Assembly: GCA_944325625.1 (NCBI GenBank)
Contig: CALVAP010000016.1
Coordinates: 1-43,673, forward strand
DNA length: 43,673 bases
DNA from: Candidatus Gastranaerophilales bacterium
GTDB taxonomy: Bacteria > Cyanobacteriota > Vampirovibrionia > Gastranaerophilales > Gastranaerophilaceae
Reading direction: 5' to 3'
Part shown: one piece after another, positions 17,195 to 25,369 of the stretch
Layout of the letters: the number at the start of each line of letters is the position of its first letter
How positions within the stretch are numbered: position 1 is the first letter of the stretch
The notes under the pieces: model-generated
Database searches by the model: none
What the model was told of the DNA's origin: nothing
Seen by the model: only the letters and a program-made list of their open reading frames with translations
Translations under genes and position numbers: made by a program

Positions 17195-17203
17195 ATTATA
17201 TCA
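17195..17203 (-). promoter_or_regulatory. Extended -10 of lpdA-lipA, predicts leaderless mRNA
   Basis: On the minus strand TGATATAAT matches an extended -10 (TGnTATAAT). The hexamer ends 6 nt before the ATG at 17188, so transcription should begin at the start codon. The -35 region is an A/T tract without a clear hexamer, as expected for an extended -10 promoter. Confidence 0.6.
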
Positions 17204-17339
17204 AAATAAATAAAAAAAAACTTGTTAAATTTCGTTACGTTGTGGTAATATATCTATAAGAAAATAAATATTTTTTAATATTCGGAAACAATCTTTAAAA
17301 AATATACATAAATATTAATAATGGAAGAAGGGAAAGAAC

Positions 17340-18092
17340 ATGACAACAAACACTGACATCACAGAACCAACCGAGTCACGCCAAAAAGTACTTGTAGCTG
17401 ATGATGAAGCAAGTATCAGACGTATTCTTGAGACCCGTTTAAAAATGATTGGGTATGATGTTATCACCGCAGCAGACGGAGAAGAAGCTATTGCCCAATT
17501 TAATAAACACAATCCGGAGTTGGTAATTCTTGACGTTATGATGCCAAAAACGGACGGTTATGGAGTAACAAGAGAAATCAGACGCAATTCTGATGTTCCA
17601 ATAATCATCCTTACAGCTCTTGGAGATGTATCAGAAAGAATTACTGGGCTTGAACTTGGTGCTGATGACTATGTAATAAAACCATTTAGTCCAAAAGAAC
17701 TTGAAGCCAGAGTTAAAGCGGTTTTAAGAAGAACCTCAAGCAGAGAAATTACAGCACCTACCGGTGGCAAGGTTGCTAAAAATGTTATCACAACAGGTCA
17801 AATTAAAATAGACACTGCAAGACGTCAAGTTTTCAGAAAAAATGAACGTATTCGTCTTACAGGCATGGAGTTTAGTTTGCTTGAACTACTTGTTAACAAT
17901 TCCGGTCAAGCTTACTCTAGAAACGAAATATTGCAGCATGTTTGGGCGTATCCGCCTGATCATCGAATTGACACAAGAGTTGTTGATGTTCATATTTCAA
18001 GATTACGTTCTAAACTCGAACAAGACCCGACAAACCCTGAACTTATTCTTACCGCTCGCGGTATCGGATATATGTTCCAAAGAATATCATAG
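17340..18092 (+). CDS. rpaB: OmpR-family response regulator, RpaB/Ycf27-like
   Basis: The 250-residue protein has a receiver domain with acidic pair D21/D22, phosphoacceptor D65 (LVILDVMMPK), T92 and K114 (IKPFSPKELEAR), then a winged-helix DNA-binding domain from about residue 155 (RIRLTGMEFSLLELL ... IDTRVVDVHISRLRSKLE ... ILTARGIGYMFQRI). Phrases such as ASIRRILETRLKMIGYDV and LTALGDVSERITGLELGADDY are close to cyanobacterial RpaB, which controls high-light and stress genes with the kinase Hik33/NblS. No kinase gene is adjacent. In a non-phototroph its role must differ, perhaps general envelope or redox stress. A good ribosome binding site (AGGGAAAG) precedes the ATG. Confidence 0.88.
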   Translation: MTTNTDITEPTESRQKVLVADDEASIRRILETRLKMIGYDVITAADGEEAIAQFNKHNPELVILDVMMPKTDGYGVTREIRRNSDVPIIILTALGDVSERITGLELGADDYVIKPFSPKELEARVKAVLRRTSSREITAPTGGKVAKNVITTGQIKIDTARRQVFRKNERIRLTGMEFSLLELLVNNSGQAYSRNEILQHVWAYPPDHRIDTRVVDVHISRLRSKLEQDPTNPELILTARGIGYMFQRIS

Positions 18093-18109
18093 GGTTAATA
18101 AAATAATTT

Positions 18110-18142
18110 CAAGCCCCTCAAGCGTTTCGTTTGAGGGGCTTG
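18110..18142 (+). terminator. Intrinsic terminator after rpaB-like gene
   Basis: A 15-bp GC-rich stem (18110-18124 with 18128-18142, loop TTT, one G-T pair) built on AAGCCCCTCAA stands 18 nt after the stop codon and is followed by a short T-rich stretch. Confidence 0.85.
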
Positions 18143-18252
18143 TTTATACTTCATTTAAAAACTTTATTATTAATCTTTGTAACATTTTAATCAAAGTTTT
18201 AAAGTTCCACTCAATTCTGCCGATAAAAAAATTACAGATGCAGGGAACTAAA

Positions 18253-18408
18253 ATGTTTAAAAAATCCAAATCGGCAAATAGTAATATCAATGAAGGTGTA
18301 GAATTTATCTTGCGTGGTGCGAAAAAACGCCGCTCAATGGCTATTGCAAGCGCAAAAATGCTCAATGCCGAATTGGGGTTTAATCCAAGGCTTATTGCTT
18401 TGAAATAA
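18253..18408 (+). CDS. 51-aa basic protein of unknown function
   Basis: The product (MFKKSKSANSNINEGVEFIL...) is rich in Lys and Arg (RGAKKRRS in the middle) and ends NPRLIALK. AGGGA lies 6-7 nt before the ATG at 18253; an in-frame ATG at 18238 is also possible. It is flanked by terminators on both sides (18110-18142 and 18429-18458), which supports an independent small gene. It could bind nucleic acid, judging only by charge. Confidence 0.55.
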   Translation: MFKKSKSANSNINEGVEFILRGAKKRRSMAIASAKMLNAELGFNPRLIALK

Positions 18409-18428
18409 AAGAGTGAGTATGTACAATA

Positions 18429-18458
18429 AAAAACCGTTATAGTTTTATAACGGTTTTT
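18429..18458. terminator. Bidirectional intrinsic terminator
   Basis: CCGTTATA and TATAACGG pair around a 4-nt loop (GTTT), with an A run on the left and a T run on the right. It serves the 51-aa gene on the plus strand and the FtsB-like gene, which converges on it from the minus strand. Confidence 0.85.
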
Positions 18459-18470
18459 GCGTTTCAAACT

Positions 18471-18884
18471 TTATCTTTTACCCTCAAAACCTTTTTTAAC
18501 CGGAAGTTTTTTTGTATGAACCTGCTGTGGTGGTTGTTGTTCTTCTTGCGTTTTGGGTTCAATCTTCTTATTGATTATTACAAGAACTTCATCCTCGCCT
18601 GCCATTTTAAGGTTATTTCGTGCAATAGCTTCAAGACTCTCCAGTGAGTTAAAGTTATCTAATTCTTCCTTGAGCTTAATATTATCTTGAGCAGCTTTGT
18701 TTTTAAGCTGATCCATTTTTCTGATTTTACCCTGGTAATTAATTGTCTTAGAAATATTATAAAAGGCACTAACCCCGACATGCGCAAGACATGCCAACAA
18801 TACAAGAGTTAAAAACGAATATCTGAGTTTAAATTCTCTTTTTTTTCGTGAGTTCTTTGTTTTGGGATTAACCTTATTACTCAT
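18471..18884 (-). CDS. FtsB/DivIC-like septum formation initiator protein
   Basis: The product of about 137 residues has a basic N-terminus (KTKNSRKKREFK), one membrane segment (YSFLTLVLLACLAHVGVSAF, about residues 22-41), a coiled coil (KIRKMDQLKNKAAQDNIKLKEELDN) and the family box SLEAIARNNLKMAGEDEVLVI. This is the topology of FtsB/DivIC, which joins FtsL and FtsQ in the divisome. A Pro/Gln/Lys-rich tail follows. AGGAG is 12 nt before the ATG at 18884; a TTG at 18893 is too close to it. Assignment rests on topology and the C-terminal box. Confidence 0.72.
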   Translation of the reverse strand: MSNKVNPKTKNSRKKREFKLRYSFLTLVLLACLAHVGVSAFYNISKTINYQGKIRKMDQLKNKAAQDNIKLKEELDNFNSLESLEAIARNNLKMAGEDEVLVIINKKIEPKTQEEQQPPQQVHTKKLPVKKGFEGKR

Positions 18885-18961
18885 AAAAACCAATTACTCC
18901 TAAACAACTAACCACATGATAACACCAACATAGAATTCATACAAATTCACACTCAAATAAC

Positions 18962-20077
18962 CTAAGGAAAAGGCTTTTCAGAAAGGCTTTTTTCTCTAAC
19001 CTTTAACTCACAGCACATCTGGCAAGCATTAAAAACACCCGAACACTGCAAGTTTTTTCTAAAACACCTAAACTTTGGAAGGTTATAAACTTCTTTAAGC
19101 TTCATATCTCTGACATTGCCAATTTTTAAAGAAAGACACGGATAAACATCACCCTGCGGATTTATCATCATATTGGAAAATGGATACTTGCATGGATAAT
19201 ATATTTCTTTAATATCCCTTTTCGGATTATTCAAATAAAAATCCTTAATTTTTTGGAGTTCATTATTACCTTCAAACTTAGGCGCATAGCGAATTTTGAC
19301 ATTAGACTTTTTAGAAAGAGATTGAAGTTCTTTATAAACCTCTTCAAAATGTTCCATGTCAAAGTATGCTTCAATTGGATAACGTTTTTCCCAAAATTCT
19401 TCTCCAAAATTTTCTCTTAAGTGCGAATTTTGTTTAAGGTTATTATTTCTCAAAAAAGAAACCGAGAGAAAATCAAACCCCATATCATCACAGAGTTTAT
19501 AAAGCTTTGGCAAATCATCGAGATTGTTTTCTAGAACAATAGTCTTTATATCAACCATCGGTTTACTTTTTCTGAGGGATTTTTTCTTAGCTTGAAGCTT
19601 CTCCAGATTATAAATAATTTTGTCCCAAATACCCTCGCACCCGCGGTTAATATCATGATTTTTACCATAACCGTCCAATGATACCGACAAAAGCATCATG
19701 TTAGATTTAATAAACGCATCAATTATACTATTGTCAATTAAAATTCCGTTGGTAACAACATTTAGTTTTCCAAAAGTTTTCTTTGAAACAGAAAAAAGAA
19801 TTTCCTTAAAGTCTTTTCTTACCAGAGGCTCGCCGCCAACAAGAGTAACAAAAGAATAAAAAGGAATTTGAGAGATAACCTTTTTCCATTCTTCAAGAGT
19901 TAACTCATTTTTTTTTCGTTCATTACCCACATAGCAATACGGACATGCCAAATTACACCGATAAGTCAGCTCAAAAAAATACCTCAACGGAATCAAAGCT
20001 TTGCCTGATTTTGAATGATAAGACAAATCTGCATAGGCGTCTCTTAGTATGTCAAACAACTTTGAATAATTAATCAT
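18962..20077 (-). CDS. Radical SAM protein with SPASM-like C-terminal cluster domain
   Basis: The 371-residue protein has the radical SAM motif CNLACPYC (C41, C45, C48) and a glycine-rich GGEPLVRKDF. Its C-terminus carries PC...INPQGDVYPCLSLKIGNV and then CSGVFNACQMCCELK, the cysteine pattern of a SPASM/twitch auxiliary cluster domain. Such enzymes modify peptides, proteins or other substrates; the substrate is not evident and no short peptide gene adjoins it. It lies divergent to the sugar kinase/CsaB pair. No Shine-Dalgarno sequence is present and a -10 element lies 6 nt before the ATG. An anaerobic lifestyle fits. Confidence 0.8.
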   Translation of the reverse strand: MINYSKLFDILRDAYADLSYHSKSGKALIPLRYFFELTYRCNLACPYCYVGNERKKNELTLEEWKKVISQIPFYSFVTLVGGEPLVRKDFKEILFSVSKKTFGKLNVVTNGILIDNSIIDAFIKSNMMLLSVSLDGYGKNHDINRGCEGIWDKIIYNLEKLQAKKKSLRKSKPMVDIKTIVLENNLDDLPKLYKLCDDMGFDFLSVSFLRNNNLKQNSHLRENFGEEFWEKRYPIEAYFDMEHFEEVYKELQSLSKKSNVKIRYAPKFEGNNELQKIKDFYLNNPKRDIKEIYYPCKYPFSNMMINPQGDVYPCLSLKIGNVRDMKLKEVYNLPKFRCFRKNLQCSGVFNACQMCCELKVREKSLSEKPFP

Positions 20078-20083
20078 AGGGAT

Positions 20084-20113
20084 ATTTTAACCTAAATTTA
20101 AAAAATTGACCAA
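20084..20113 (-). promoter_or_regulatory. Promoter of the radical SAM gene, predicts leaderless mRNA
   Basis: On the minus strand TAAAAT (20084-20089) ends 6 nt before the ATG at 20077. TTGGTC (20108-20113) with an 18-nt spacer, or TGGTCA with 17 nt, is the likely -35. There is no ribosome binding site in the 6-nt gap. Confidence 0.5.
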
Positions 20114-20153
20114 AATTTTAACTTTGTGATATCTTCATATGAAGTGAGGTAGC

Positions 20154-21092
20154 ATGACTGAAAAATTAGATTTAATAACTATAGGCGAAAGTTTAATAGA
20201 GTTCTCAAGCGAGCAAAGTTTAACCTTTGCGGACTGCTTACAAAAATACTACGGTGGAGATACCATTTGTAGCGCAATTACAGCACTGAGACTGGGGGCA
20301 AAAGTAGGCTATATAACAAAAGTCGGCCTTGACCCGTTTAAGGATTACCTGCTTGATTGCTGGCAAAATGAAGGATTAGACATCTCGCAGGTGAAGCTGG
20401 TTAAGGGCTATAACGGGATTTATTTTATAGCAAGGCCTGTTGATAGTGAAAAAGAATTTTCCCATTACCGCAAAAAGACAGCCGCAACATACATAAGTAC
20501 TGATGATATAGATGAGGAATATATAAAATCAGGCAAAATATTCTATGCTACCGGTCTGACACAATCACTATCTTTAAATGCAAAAGAAGCCGTATGCAAA
20601 GCATATAAAATTGCACATGAAAACAATTCTATATGTGCATATGACCCAAATTATTCTGAAAATGTCTGGAGTGCAGCAGATGCAAAAGAAGCGTTTGAAG
20701 AAATATGCGAATATACCGATATAATATTTCTCAACCAAATACGAGACAGCAAAAAGATTTTTGAATTGGAATCTCCGGAGAAAATTATTAAATATTTTTG
20801 GGATTTAGGTATACAAACAGTTTTGTTGCGCTCCGCCAGAGATAACGGATGCTACACCGGAGCAGAAGGGAATATAATATTTAGTGAATTTAAAAATCAT
20901 GAAATTGTTGACGCAACAAGTTCCGGAGATGCCTTTAACGGAGCCTTTTTATATGCCATATCCCAAGGAATGAGTCCGTTTGAATCAACAAGAATGGCAC
21001 TTGCCACTGCATCGTTGCAAGCAATGGGTGTTGGAGCAATAAAATCTATACCTGCAAAAGATGCCGTCTTGAACAAATTAAAGGAAATGTAA
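20154..21092 (+). CDS. PfkB-family sugar kinase
   Basis: The 312-residue kinase opens DLITIGESLIEFS and has the N-terminal glycine region (YYGGDTICSAITALRLGAKVGYITKVGLDPF) and the C-terminal catalytic motif ATSSGDAFNGAFLYA, in which the Asp of SSGD is the base. The pattern resembles 2-keto-3-deoxygluconate or fructose kinases; the exact sugar is unknown. GAGG precedes the ATG. The stop overlaps the csaB-like start by one base (TAATG), so the two are co-translated. Confidence 0.87.
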   Translation: MTEKLDLITIGESLIEFSSEQSLTFADCLQKYYGGDTICSAITALRLGAKVGYITKVGLDPFKDYLLDCWQNEGLDISQVKLVKGYNGIYFIARPVDSEKEFSHYRKKTAATYISTDDIDEEYIKSGKIFYATGLTQSLSLNAKEAVCKAYKIAHENNSICAYDPNYSENVWSAADAKEAFEEICEYTDIIFLNQIRDSKKIFELESPEKIIKYFWDLGIQTVLLRSARDNGCYTGAEGNIIFSEFKNHEIVDATSSGDAFNGAFLYAISQGMSPFESTRMALATASLQAMGVGAIKSIPAKDAVLNKLKEM

Positions 21093-22129
21093 TGAAACCC
21101 GTAAAAATAGTTATTTCCGGCTATATAGGATTTGATAATTTTGGTGATGAGAGTATCCTTGATGTTTTGTTGGAAAATTTAAAACGGCAAGGAACAGAAA
21201 TTACAGTAATCTCCGCAAATCCAAAGAAAACAAAACTAATCCATGGAGTTAAGAGTTGTAAAACTTTCGCAGTTTTTTCAATCCTGCTTGCAATAATGAA
21301 AACTGATATTTTAATATCCGGAGGGGGAAGCCTTTTACAGGACAAAACAAGCTTGAAAAGCCTCCTGTATTACTTATTTATAATTCTTTGTGCTAAGTTC
21401 TTCGGTAAAAAAGTAATAATCTTCGCACAAGGAATAGGTCCAATAACAAATAAATTTGCGCAACTTTTAACAAAAATAGCACTAAAAAGCTGTGATTTGC
21501 TGAGTGTAAGGGACGACAAAAGTCTGTTTTTGTTAAGGGGATGGGGAATATGTACTCAACTGCAGTGCGATCCGGTATTTAACCTAAAAATTCCGGAATA
21601 CACCCCACAAAAAAAACTGGGAATTCAACTTCGAAACTGGAAATATCTTAGTGAAGATTTTTTAAACAGTTTAGCTGACGAAATTATAGAAAATTTCTCA
21701 GACAGAGAAATACTTATTTTTTCTTTTCAGGATAATCTGGATTATAAGGTATGTAAGGAGTTTCAAACAAAATTGACGCTATATGCCCCACAGATAAAAA
21801 CCAAAATAATCAAAAATGATTACCCTCATAACATAACAGAAAACTTTAAAACGCTTGAATACCTAATTGGAATGAGATTTCATGCCTGTGTTATGGCACT
21901 AAAATTCGGAATAAAAACTCTGGCAATAAATTATGATGAAAAGGTTGAAAAACTTGCTAAAGAAGCGAGAATACCATATGTAAACCTGGATAAAACAACC
22001 AACTTACATAGTCTTATTGAAGAAATGAAAGAACTTAAAAGCAGTACATTACTAGAATATGCCAATACAAGAGAATATGATTTTTCACAAATAAATGAGC
22101 TGATTAAAAGTCTTGAACATAAGAAGTAA
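21092..22129 (+). CDS. csaB: CsaB-like polysaccharide pyruvyl transferase
   Basis: The 345-residue protein begins KIVISGYIGFDNFGDESILDVLLENL and contains ILISGGGSLLQDKTS, IIFAQGIGPI and LIGMRFHACVMALKFGI, the main boxes of the CsaB/WcaK-type pyruvyl transferase family. CsaB adds pyruvate to cell wall polysaccharide, creating binding sites for SLH-domain proteins; cyanobacteria and their relatives use SLH proteins widely. The gene is coupled to a PfkB kinase, possibly supplying or modifying sugar for the same polymer. Confidence 0.85.
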   Translation: MKPVKIVISGYIGFDNFGDESILDVLLENLKRQGTEITVISANPKKTKLIHGVKSCKTFAVFSILLAIMKTDILISGGGSLLQDKTSLKSLLYYLFIILCAKFFGKKVIIFAQGIGPITNKFAQLLTKIALKSCDLLSVRDDKSLFLLRGWGICTQLQCDPVFNLKIPEYTPQKKLGIQLRNWKYLSEDFLNSLADEIIENFSDREILIFSFQDNLDYKVCKEFQTKLTLYAPQIKTKIIKNDYPHNITENFKTLEYLIGMRFHACVMALKFGIKTLAINYDEKVEKLAKEARIPYVNLDKTTNLHSLIEEMKELKSSTLLEYANTREYDFSQINELIKSLEHKK

Positions 22130-22267
22130 TTGGAATAAATTATGTGACAAGTTTAGTCCAGATTAGTAGACATTAAAAATGTTAAAATTAGTCAAAAGGA
22201 TTAGATTATTTTTTTTATTTTTGCTAATATAAATGTCAGGTTGAGTATTAGTGAAATTGGGGACATC

Positions 22268-23575
22268 ATGAAAAATAAAATCATTATGTTTTGGGCTATA
22301 ATAGCCATCGTGATTGCTTCTATTACAACAATTGTTGTGAAACCTACAAAATTAGGACTTGATTTGGTAGGTGGCTCAAGATTGGTACTGGAAGCACAAA
22401 CAACAAATAATATTGCAAAAATAACTCCTGATATGATGGATAGCTTACAATTTGCAATAGAAAACAGAGTAAACGCCCTTGGCGTATCAGAAACTATAGT
22501 ACAAAAAACAGGGGATAAAAGACTTCTAATAGAAATCCCAAACGTATCTGACCCTAAACAAGCAAGAGAATTCCTTGGAGAAACAGCTGAGTTGGTATTC
22601 AAGCGTCCAGGAGAAATTTTTAACGGAACACAACTATGGTTGGATACAGACTTAACAGGTAATGACGTAAAAAAAGCAATGGTTACAACAACCGCAGGAG
22701 GTCAGTGGGCAGTAAGTCTTGAGTTCAATGATAAAGGCGCAAAAAAATTCGGCCAACTGACGAAAGAGCTTGTCGGACAGCCAATGGCAATATTTTTTAA
22801 CGGAGAACTAAGCTCCGCACCAACAATACAAGAACCAATCTTGGGCGGACAAGCACAAATTACAGGTGGAGAAAACGGTTTTGCGTACGAAGAAGCTAAA
22901 AAAATGGTGGATCTTCTTAACGCCGGTGCATTACCTGTTCCCGCAAAGATTATAGAAGAAAATACAGTAGGTCCTACACTGGGTGCTGATAGTATAGAAA
23001 AGAGTAAATTTGCGGGAATACTTGGTATTGGACTTGTAATGGTATTTATGGTGCTTTATTACAGGGTTCCAGGAATTATCGCAGATATTGCTCTTTGTAT
23101 TTATGGGCTAATATTGTTTGCAATATTTAAAATAGTTCCCGTAACGCTTACATTGGCGGGAATAGCAGGGTTCATACTAAGTATCGGTATGGCTGTAGAC
23201 GCCAATATCCTTATCTTTGAGCGTACAAAGGAAGAGCTTCGTCAAGGAAGAACTCTTTTCACAGCAATAAATTCGGGCTTTGACAGAGCTTTTACAAGTA
23301 TCTTTGACTCTAACATGACAACAATAATAACCTGTGCTATTTTGTATATCCTTGGAACAAGTATAGTAAAGGGATTTGCACTAACACTCGCACTAGGGGT
23401 AATAGTTAGTATGTTCACGGCAATAACAGTAACAAAGAACTTTATGCATCTTTTGTTTGGAACAGGACAACTCAAACATCCGTCATGGTTTGGCTTAAAG
23501 GAAAGCGATATCGGTCAAGCATATCAAGCAACGGAAACAAAACGCGAAAAAGCCAGATTTGGTGTTTTAGATTAA
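22268..23575 (+). CDS. secD: Protein translocase subunit SecD
   Basis: SecD works with SecF to drive late protein export through SecYEG with the proton or sodium gradient. The product of about 435 residues has an N-terminal membrane segment, GLDLVGGSRLVLEA, a large extracytoplasmic region, and five C-terminal helices including AGFILSIGMAVDANILIFERTKEELRQG. An upstream in-frame TTG exists at 22241, but the ATG at 22268 has GGGGA 4-5 nt before it and gives a proper MKNKIIMFWAI start. secF follows after 16 nt. Confidence 0.95.
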   Translation: MKNKIIMFWAIIAIVIASITTIVVKPTKLGLDLVGGSRLVLEAQTTNNIAKITPDMMDSLQFAIENRVNALGVSETIVQKTGDKRLLIEIPNVSDPKQAREFLGETAELVFKRPGEIFNGTQLWLDTDLTGNDVKKAMVTTTAGGQWAVSLEFNDKGAKKFGQLTKELVGQPMAIFFNGELSSAPTIQEPILGGQAQITGGENGFAYEEAKKMVDLLNAGALPVPAKIIEENTVGPTLGADSIEKSKFAGILGIGLVMVFMVLYYRVPGIIADIALCIYGLILFAIFKIVPVTLTLAGIAGFILSIGMAVDANILIFERTKEELRQGRTLFTAINSGFDRAFTSIFDSNMTTIITCAILYILGTSIVKGFALTLALGVIVSMFTAITVTKNFMHLLFGTGQLKHPSWFGLKESDIGQAYQATETKREKARFGVLD

Positions 23576-23591
23576 TTTTAAGGAGAAAACA

Positions 23592-24620
23592 ATGTCTGAG
23601 ACAAATATTATAGGAAATAAAAATATAATTGATGTAATAAAATACAGATGGGTCTGGCTTACACTCTCGTTAATACTAATTCTTCCGGGGATATTTGCGA
23701 TGGTGTATTCGACAATAACACTTCCAACTCATACACCGTTAAAAGTTGGCATAGACTTTACCGGTGGTACCGTTTTGCAATATGGTGTAAACCAGAGTGT
23801 CGACAACAATAGCATTTCAAAATTGAGACAAGCTCTGGATGACAACAATATAGAATCTCCGTCAATACAAATAATAAACGTGAACACCGCAAATGACGTT
23901 GCAAATCCGGAAACAAAAGCAGATATTCAACATATAATTTCGATAAGAACAAAGTTTATAGATGAAAAAGACGTAACATCCCTTTCAAAAGTGTCCTCTG
24001 CAGTACAAAAAGATTACCCCGAGGCAAAAATGATTTCTGTAAACTCTGTCGGACCGACATTAGGAAAAGAGTTGTACAAAAATTCTCTTATTGCAATGGG
24101 GCTTGCTTTCATAGGTATTGTTGCATATTTGACAATAAGATTTCAACTTGATTATGCCGTAATCGCTTTGCTGTCATTAGTTCACGACGTCTTGTTTGTA
24201 CTTGGAGTATTTTCTATTCTGGGTCTTGTTTATAATGTTGAAATTGACAGCTTGTTTATCACAGCAATTCTTACGGTTATTGGGTTCTCTGTACACGATA
24301 CAATTGTTGTTTTTGACCGCGTAAGAGAAAACATGCGCTTTCTTGCGAAAAAAGCAAGTTTTGATGAAATTGTCAATGCCAGTGTAAATCAAACACTTGC
24401 AAGAAGTATAAACACTTCTTTGACAACCTTAATTACATTGTTGGCTTTGTATTTCTTTGGAGGAGTAACGACAAAGGACTTTGTTCTGGCAATGATTTTG
24501 GGTATTGCGATAGGAACATACTCAAGTATATTCTTTGCAAGTATGGTGTTAGCATGGCATCGTGATTGGGATGCAGCCCACAAAAAAGGGATAAGCAAAA
24601 ACGCAGAAGCTGTTGTATAA
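23592..24620 (+). CDS. secF: Protein translocase subunit SecF
   Basis: The 342-residue partner of SecD has six membrane segments, GIDFTGGTVLQYGV near the first periplasmic loop, and the conserved GFSVHDTIVVFDRVRENMR, then ARSINTSLTTLITLLALYFFGG. AAGGAG precedes the ATG. A strong terminator follows. Confidence 0.96.
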   Translation: MSETNIIGNKNIIDVIKYRWVWLTLSLILILPGIFAMVYSTITLPTHTPLKVGIDFTGGTVLQYGVNQSVDNNSISKLRQALDDNNIESPSIQIINVNTANDVANPETKADIQHIISIRTKFIDEKDVTSLSKVSSAVQKDYPEAKMISVNSVGPTLGKELYKNSLIAMGLAFIGIVAYLTIRFQLDYAVIALLSLVHDVLFVLGVFSILGLVYNVEIDSLFITAILTVIGFSVHDTIVVFDRVRENMRFLAKKASFDEIVNASVNQTLARSINTSLTTLITLLALYFFGGVTTKDFVLAMILGIAIGTYSSIFFASMVLAWHRDWDAAHKKGISKNAEAVV

Positions 24621-24646
24621 AGCTAAAAAATAAAAATTTTGAAAAG

Positions 24647-24680
24647 ATGAGCCTGACAAAAATGTCAGGCTCATTTTGTT
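24647..24680 (+). terminator. Intrinsic terminator after secF
   Basis: A perfect 12-bp stem (ATGAGCCTGACA and TGTCAGGCTCAT, 24647-24658 with 24663-24674) with loop AAAA is followed by TTTGTT. Confidence 0.9.
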
Positions 24681-24688
24681 AATAGTAA

Positions 24689-24735
24689 ACAAATGTTCAT
24701 ATTTTCTTGACAAATTATGAACGTTTGTACATAAT
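24689..24735 (+). promoter_or_regulatory. SOS-type promoter with two LexA-like boxes, predicts leaderless mRNA
   Basis: TTGACA (24707-24712) and CATAAT (24730-24735) are 17 nt apart. Two matching 12-mers in inverted orientation flank the -35: ACAAATGTTCAT (24689-24700) and ATGAACGTTTGT (24717-24728), which differ at one position when one is reversed. The reverse of the second reads GTAC-N4-GTTC, the core of the cyanobacterial LexA box. The second box fills the promoter spacer, so bound repressor would block polymerase. The -10 ends 6 nt before the ATG at 24742. Confidence 0.7.
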
Positions 24736-24741
24736 AATTGT

Positions 24742-25353
24742 ATGAAGCTAACAAAAAAACAACAGGAAATATACAATATTCTCATAGAACGGTATGGAAC
24801 AGAACCGCTGCCCAGCTTTGACATTTTGTGCAAAGAGCTCGGTTTTAGGTCTAAAAACTCAATTTGGCAGTATTTTCAAAAATTCCTTGAGTTAGGACTA
24901 ATCAAAGAAAAATTCAACAAATTTTTTATTCCTTCCATTAAGAGCGGAAATGATGAATATTTCCGCTCCCCCTCCCTAAAAATACCCCATTTTAGTGAAG
25001 GAGTCAGAGCCGGTTTTCCCACAATGGCAGAAGGTTATAGCGATACAAATATCAGTTTTGATGAAATGTTAATAAAAAAGCCTTATTCAACTTTTTCTGT
25101 AACTGTCGTAGGTGACTCAATGATAGACGCAGGTATTTGTGAAGGTGATATAGTTGTAGTAGAAAAAGGCGAACACGTCAAAGACGGAGATATTGTGGTT
25201 GCAAACGTAGATGGAGAATTCACACTAAAATACTACCGTTCAAGGAAAGGAAAAATCTATCTGGAACCTGCAAATTCAAGCTATCCGATAATAGAACCTC
25301 AAAACGAACTGACAATAGTAGGACTGGTTAGCGGGCTTGTAAGAAAGTACTAG
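24742..25353 (+). CDS. LexA/UmuD hybrid: HTH repressor with self-cleaving S24 peptidase
   Basis: The 203-residue protein has a LexA-type winged-helix N-terminus (LTKKQQEIYNILIERYG ... FRSKNSIWQYFQKF, residues 3-50). Its C-terminal half is closer to UmuD: the cleavage site VRAGFP (Ala90-Gly91), Ser126 in GDSMIDAGICEGD and Lys163 in VDGEFTLKYY form the Ser-Lys dyad, followed by LEPANSSYPII. It is expected to repress its own operon and cleave itself when RecA filaments form. It is followed by umuC after 16 nt. It lies behind two SOS-like boxes and has no ribosome binding site. It may be the main LexA or a dedicated mutasome regulator. Confidence 0.85.
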   Translation: MKLTKKQQEIYNILIERYGTEPLPSFDILCKELGFRSKNSIWQYFQKFLELGLIKEKFNKFFIPSIKSGNDEYFRSPSLKIPHFSEGVRAGFPTMAEGYSDTNISFDEMLIKKPYSTFSVTVVGDSMIDAGICEGDIVVVEKGEHVKDGDIVVANVDGEFTLKYYRSRKGKIYLEPANSSYPIIEPQNELTIVGLVSGLVRKY

Positions 25354-25369
25354 CTAAATTAAAGATAAT

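Noticed and set aside
17842-18408. A 188-codon frame overlapping the end of the rpaB-like gene
   Set aside because: It reads the regulator in another frame and crosses a strong terminator; only its last 51 codons, with their own ribosome binding site, look like a gene.
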